Source: an uncultured Erysipelotrichaceae bacterium (GTDB lineage: Bacteria; Bacillota_I; Bacilli_A; Erysipelotrichales; Erysipelotrichaceae). From it: DNA of 8,101 bases. Under the pieces are notes generated by a model. The model ran no database searches. It was not told the origin of the DNA and worked only from the letters and a program-made list of their open reading frames with translations. Positions 6,621-8,101 of the stretch are shown here, piece by piece. Every line of letters begins with the position of its first letter. The stretch's first letter is position 1. A program made the translations under genes and the position numbers. Location: assembly GCA_910586285.1 (NCBI GenBank), contig CAJUGR010000065.1, positions 3,111 to 11,211 on the forward strand. The letters run 5' to 3'.

Positions 6621-7790
6621 CTAGCGCTTTTTTGCTTGTGCTGCGGTGGTAAGCTTCGCTCCGGGAAGCTGTTTGTTTAATTGTTCCAATACGTGTTCCA
6701 CGGATGAACTATGCTCACTTGCATCCAAAGGTAAATACAGTTGATCGATCGATTTGCTTTGGGAAAATAATGAACCCAAGCCAATGCCAAGATGGCGTAT
6801 CGGCTTACCGTTTTGGTTGCGATCAAACAATAACAGTGCTTGTTCAAAGAGAATGTGTTCTTCATTGGTATAATGAGCAAGACTCATGGAACGTACCGCA
6901 TTGGTGAAATCGTAATAACGGATGCTTAAAGAAATCAAGGAGCCCTTCAAATCTTCACTCTGTGCGCGTTGCGCCAATGATTTGGCCAATCGGCGTAATA
7001 CCGTTTTGATTTCATCGTATTCCTCAATATCGCGATCTAAGGTTTTGCTTTGAGATATGGATTGTATCGTGGTATTGTAAGATAGACGATTGGTGTCGTT
7101 GCCGCGGGCATGTTGGATCTGATTGTAGGCGTGTTTCCCTAATAATGTTAATATTTTGCTTTCATTCTCAGGATTGGCCAAATCTCCGATGGTCGTTATG
7201 CCCTTCGCCTGCAATAATGGTTGGCTTTTCTTTCCGATTCCCCACATTTCAGAAATCGGCAGCGGCCAAAGCTTACGGGCAATCTCCTGTTTGCGCAGTA
7301 CCGTAATTCCCATCGGCTTACGCATATCACTTGCCATTTTTGCCAGGAATTTATTCGGTCCGACTCCGATGCTACATGGCAGCTGCAATTCTTCATAAAT
7401 GCGCTGTTGCATCTCCCAGGCTAAATCCAAAGGACGTTTATAATGACGAATACGCTCTGTGACATCCACATAGCATTCATCGATACTGGCCGGTTCTACG
7501 TAAGGAGTAAACTGGCGCACAAGCCGAAAAAAACGCTCGCTTAATTCTTCATACCAGCTATAATCTCCCTGCACGACCACCAAATGCGGACACTTTTCCT
7601 GTGCCATTAATAATGGCATGGCGCTGTGAACCCCATATCGACGTGCCTCATAACTTGCGGTCGAAACTACACTGCGGCGATGCAAGCCTGCCACTACCAC
7701 CGGCAGTCCTTCCAATGCGGAATTCTTAAGTACTTCGGCACTGGCAAAAAAGGAATTAAGATCAATATGAAATAATACACGTCCGGCCAT
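6621..7790 (-). CDS. dinB: DNA polymerase IV, Y-family translesion polymerase
   Basis: This is a DinB-type error-prone polymerase that copies past damaged bases in the cytoplasm. The 389-residue product has the palm and fingers with HIDLNSFFASAE (8-19; metal ligand D10, steric-gate aromatic F15 by alignment with E. coli F13), SYEARRYGVHSAMP (46-59), and the catalytic SIDECYVDVT (102-111; D104, E105). A thumb with helix-hairpin-helix-like WGIGKKSQPLLQAKGITTIGDLA follows (about 185-207), then the little finger domain. Near the C-terminus DQLYLPL resembles the QLxLF beta-clamp-binding motif, followed by an unusually long tail of about 40 residues ending in AKKR. The frame extends 15 codons upstream to 7835, but AAGGAG sits exactly 7 bases before the ATG at 7790, and the longer N-terminus is not family-like. 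It follows spo0A by 55 bases with its own candidate promoter; no LexA operator is visible. UmuC/ImuB are less likely because the active site is intact and the length is that of Pol IV. Confidence 0.93.
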   Translation of the reverse strand: MAGRVLFHIDLNSFFASAEVLKNSALEGLPVVVAGLHRRSVVSTASYEARRYGVHSAMPLLMAQEKCPHLVVVQGDYSWYEELSERFFRLVRQFTPYVEPASIDECYVDVTERIRHYKRPLDLAWEMQQRIYEELQLPCSIGVGPNKFLAKMASDMRKPMGITVLRKQEIARKLWPLPISEMWGIGKKSQPLLQAKGITTIGDLANPENESKILTLLGKHAYNQIQHARGNDTNRLSYNTTIQSISQSKTLDRDIEEYDEIKTVLRRLAKSLAQRAQSEDLKGSLISLSIRYYDFTNAVRSMSLAHYTNEEHILFEQALLLFDRNQNGKPIRHLGIGLGSLFSQSKSIDQLYLPLDASEHSSSVEHVLEQLNKQLPGAKLTTAAQAKKR

Positions 7791-7797
7791 AAAAAAA

Positions 7798-7803
7798 CTC
7801 CTT
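7798..7803 (-). promoter_or_regulatory. Ribosome binding site that fixes the dinB start
   Basis: AAGGAG on the minus strand followed by seven T residues and ATG at 7790. This excludes the longer frame starting at 7835, whose first codons overlap the candidate promoter. Confidence 0.85.
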
Positions 7804-7814
7804 ATCCGTTCATA

Positions 7815-7843
7815 ATTATATAGGATATGGAGCAAGCTTTCCA
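7815..7843 (-). promoter_or_regulatory. Candidate sigma-A promoter for dinB in the spo0A-dinB gap
   Basis: The minus strand has TGGAAA (7843-7838, four of six matches to TTGACA), a 17-base spacer, and a perfect TATAAT (7820-7815). The predicted transcript start lies near 7808, leaving a leader of roughly 18 bases that contains AAGGAG. No terminator-like hairpin separates spo0A from it, so readthrough from spo0A is also possible. Confidence 0.5.
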
Positions 7844-7845
7844 GC

Positions 7846-8101
7846 CTAGCGATAGGAATTCACAAGATTTTTATTTTTTAAACGATGCTCTAACCGTAAC
7901 TTATCGGAAATCATAGCGATAAATTCAGAATTGGTCGGCTTGGCTTTGGAGGCCGAGATGGTATAACCGAAGATATCATCAATCGCATCTATATTACCGC
8001 GATTCCAAGCCACTTCGATCGCATGACGAATGGCACGCTCTACCCGTGACGATGTTGTGGAATACTTGCGGGCAATTTCCGGATATAACACTTTGGTGAT
8101 C
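7846..8101 (-). CDS. spo0A: Sporulation transcription factor Spo0A, C-terminal DNA-binding domain (5' end outside window)
   Basis: Spo0A is the response regulator at the head of the sporulation phosphorelay; its phosphorylated form binds 0A boxes. Only the last 84 codons are present. The frame stays open through position 8101 and reads ITKVLYPEIARKYSTT at the edge, so the gene is partial and the GTG at 8091 is an internal valine codon, not a start. The domain is nearly identical to the B. subtilis Spo0A effector domain: the helix-turn-helix region SSRVERAIRHAIEVAWNRGNID, then FGYTISASKAKPTNSEFIAMISDKLRLEH. The C-terminus runs about 10 residues past the usual end, finishing LKNKNLVNSYR. The receiver domain is beyond the window and cannot be judged. 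It is followed 55 bases later by dinB. Confidence 0.97.
   Translation of the reverse strand, partial: ITKVLYPEIARKYSTTSSRVERAIRHAIEVAWNRGNIDAIDDIFGYTISASKAKPTNSEFIAMISDKLRLEHRLKNKNLVNSYR

Noticed and set aside
7846..8091. Spo0A fragment as a complete 81-residue gene starting at the GTG at 8091
   Set aside because: The frame stays open to the window edge and the residues before this GTG (ITK) continue the Spo0A match, so it is an internal codon of a truncated gene.
1..8101. Mobile element, prophage, CRISPR, or defence island (XerD as a phage integrase)
   Set aside because: XerD matches the housekeeping form at all active-site positions and at the C-terminus. There are no tRNA target, att repeats, phage genes, regular repeats or transposase remnants in the window.

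Overview
The window reads as a stretch of chromosome from an endospore-forming, low-GC Gram-positive bacterium (Bacillota). Support comes from the 3' end of spo0A and a spoIIM gene, a MurT/GatD pair (peptidoglycan amidation of Gram-positives), strong AGGAGG-type ribosome binding sites and TATAAT -10 boxes. The mix of genes would suit an Erysipelotrichales-like gut lineage, but that is a guess; the class cannot be fixed from the sequence alone.

All nine genes lie on the minus strand, so transcription runs from high to low coordinates: spo0A (partial, cut by the window end) - dinB - spoIIM - trmN6-like methyltransferase - xerD - deoB - mrp/NBP35-like ATPase - murT - gatD. Coding density is very high. 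The longest gap is 97 bases (between the methyltransferase and xerD, if xerD begins at its first GTG), so no stretch over 300 bases lacks a gene. No tRNA, rRNA, CRISPR, IS element or phage gene is visible, and plus-strand frames hold only shadows.

Region by region: (1) 6621-8101, sporulation master regulator Spo0A followed by a Y-family translesion polymerase with its own probable promoter. (2) 5950-6552, SpoIIM of the engulfment machinery. (3) 5213-5881, a tRNA1(Val) m6A37-type methyltransferase with its own TATAAT box. (4) 3019-5118, the xerD-deoB pair (chromosome dimer resolution and pentose-phosphate mutase), 3 bases apart and probably translationally coupled; the spoIIM...xerD-deoB order recalls Bacillus subtilis. 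(5) 2131-2964, an Fe-S carrier type P-loop ATPase, followed by a hairpin. (6) 4-2066, murT-gatD, 2 bases apart, encoding the two subunits that amidate the D-glutamate of lipid II.

Three starts need correction relative to the longest open frames: murT (2066), spoIIM (6552) and dinB (7790) each have a well-spaced Shine-Dalgarno at an internal ATG. xerD has the opposite problem: its best promoter puts the transcript start at, or one base from, the GTG start codon, so it may be leaderless. I found no convincing undescribed system. This is mostly conserved housekeeping and sporulation DNA, and the points worth checking are regulatory details in the short intergenic gaps.
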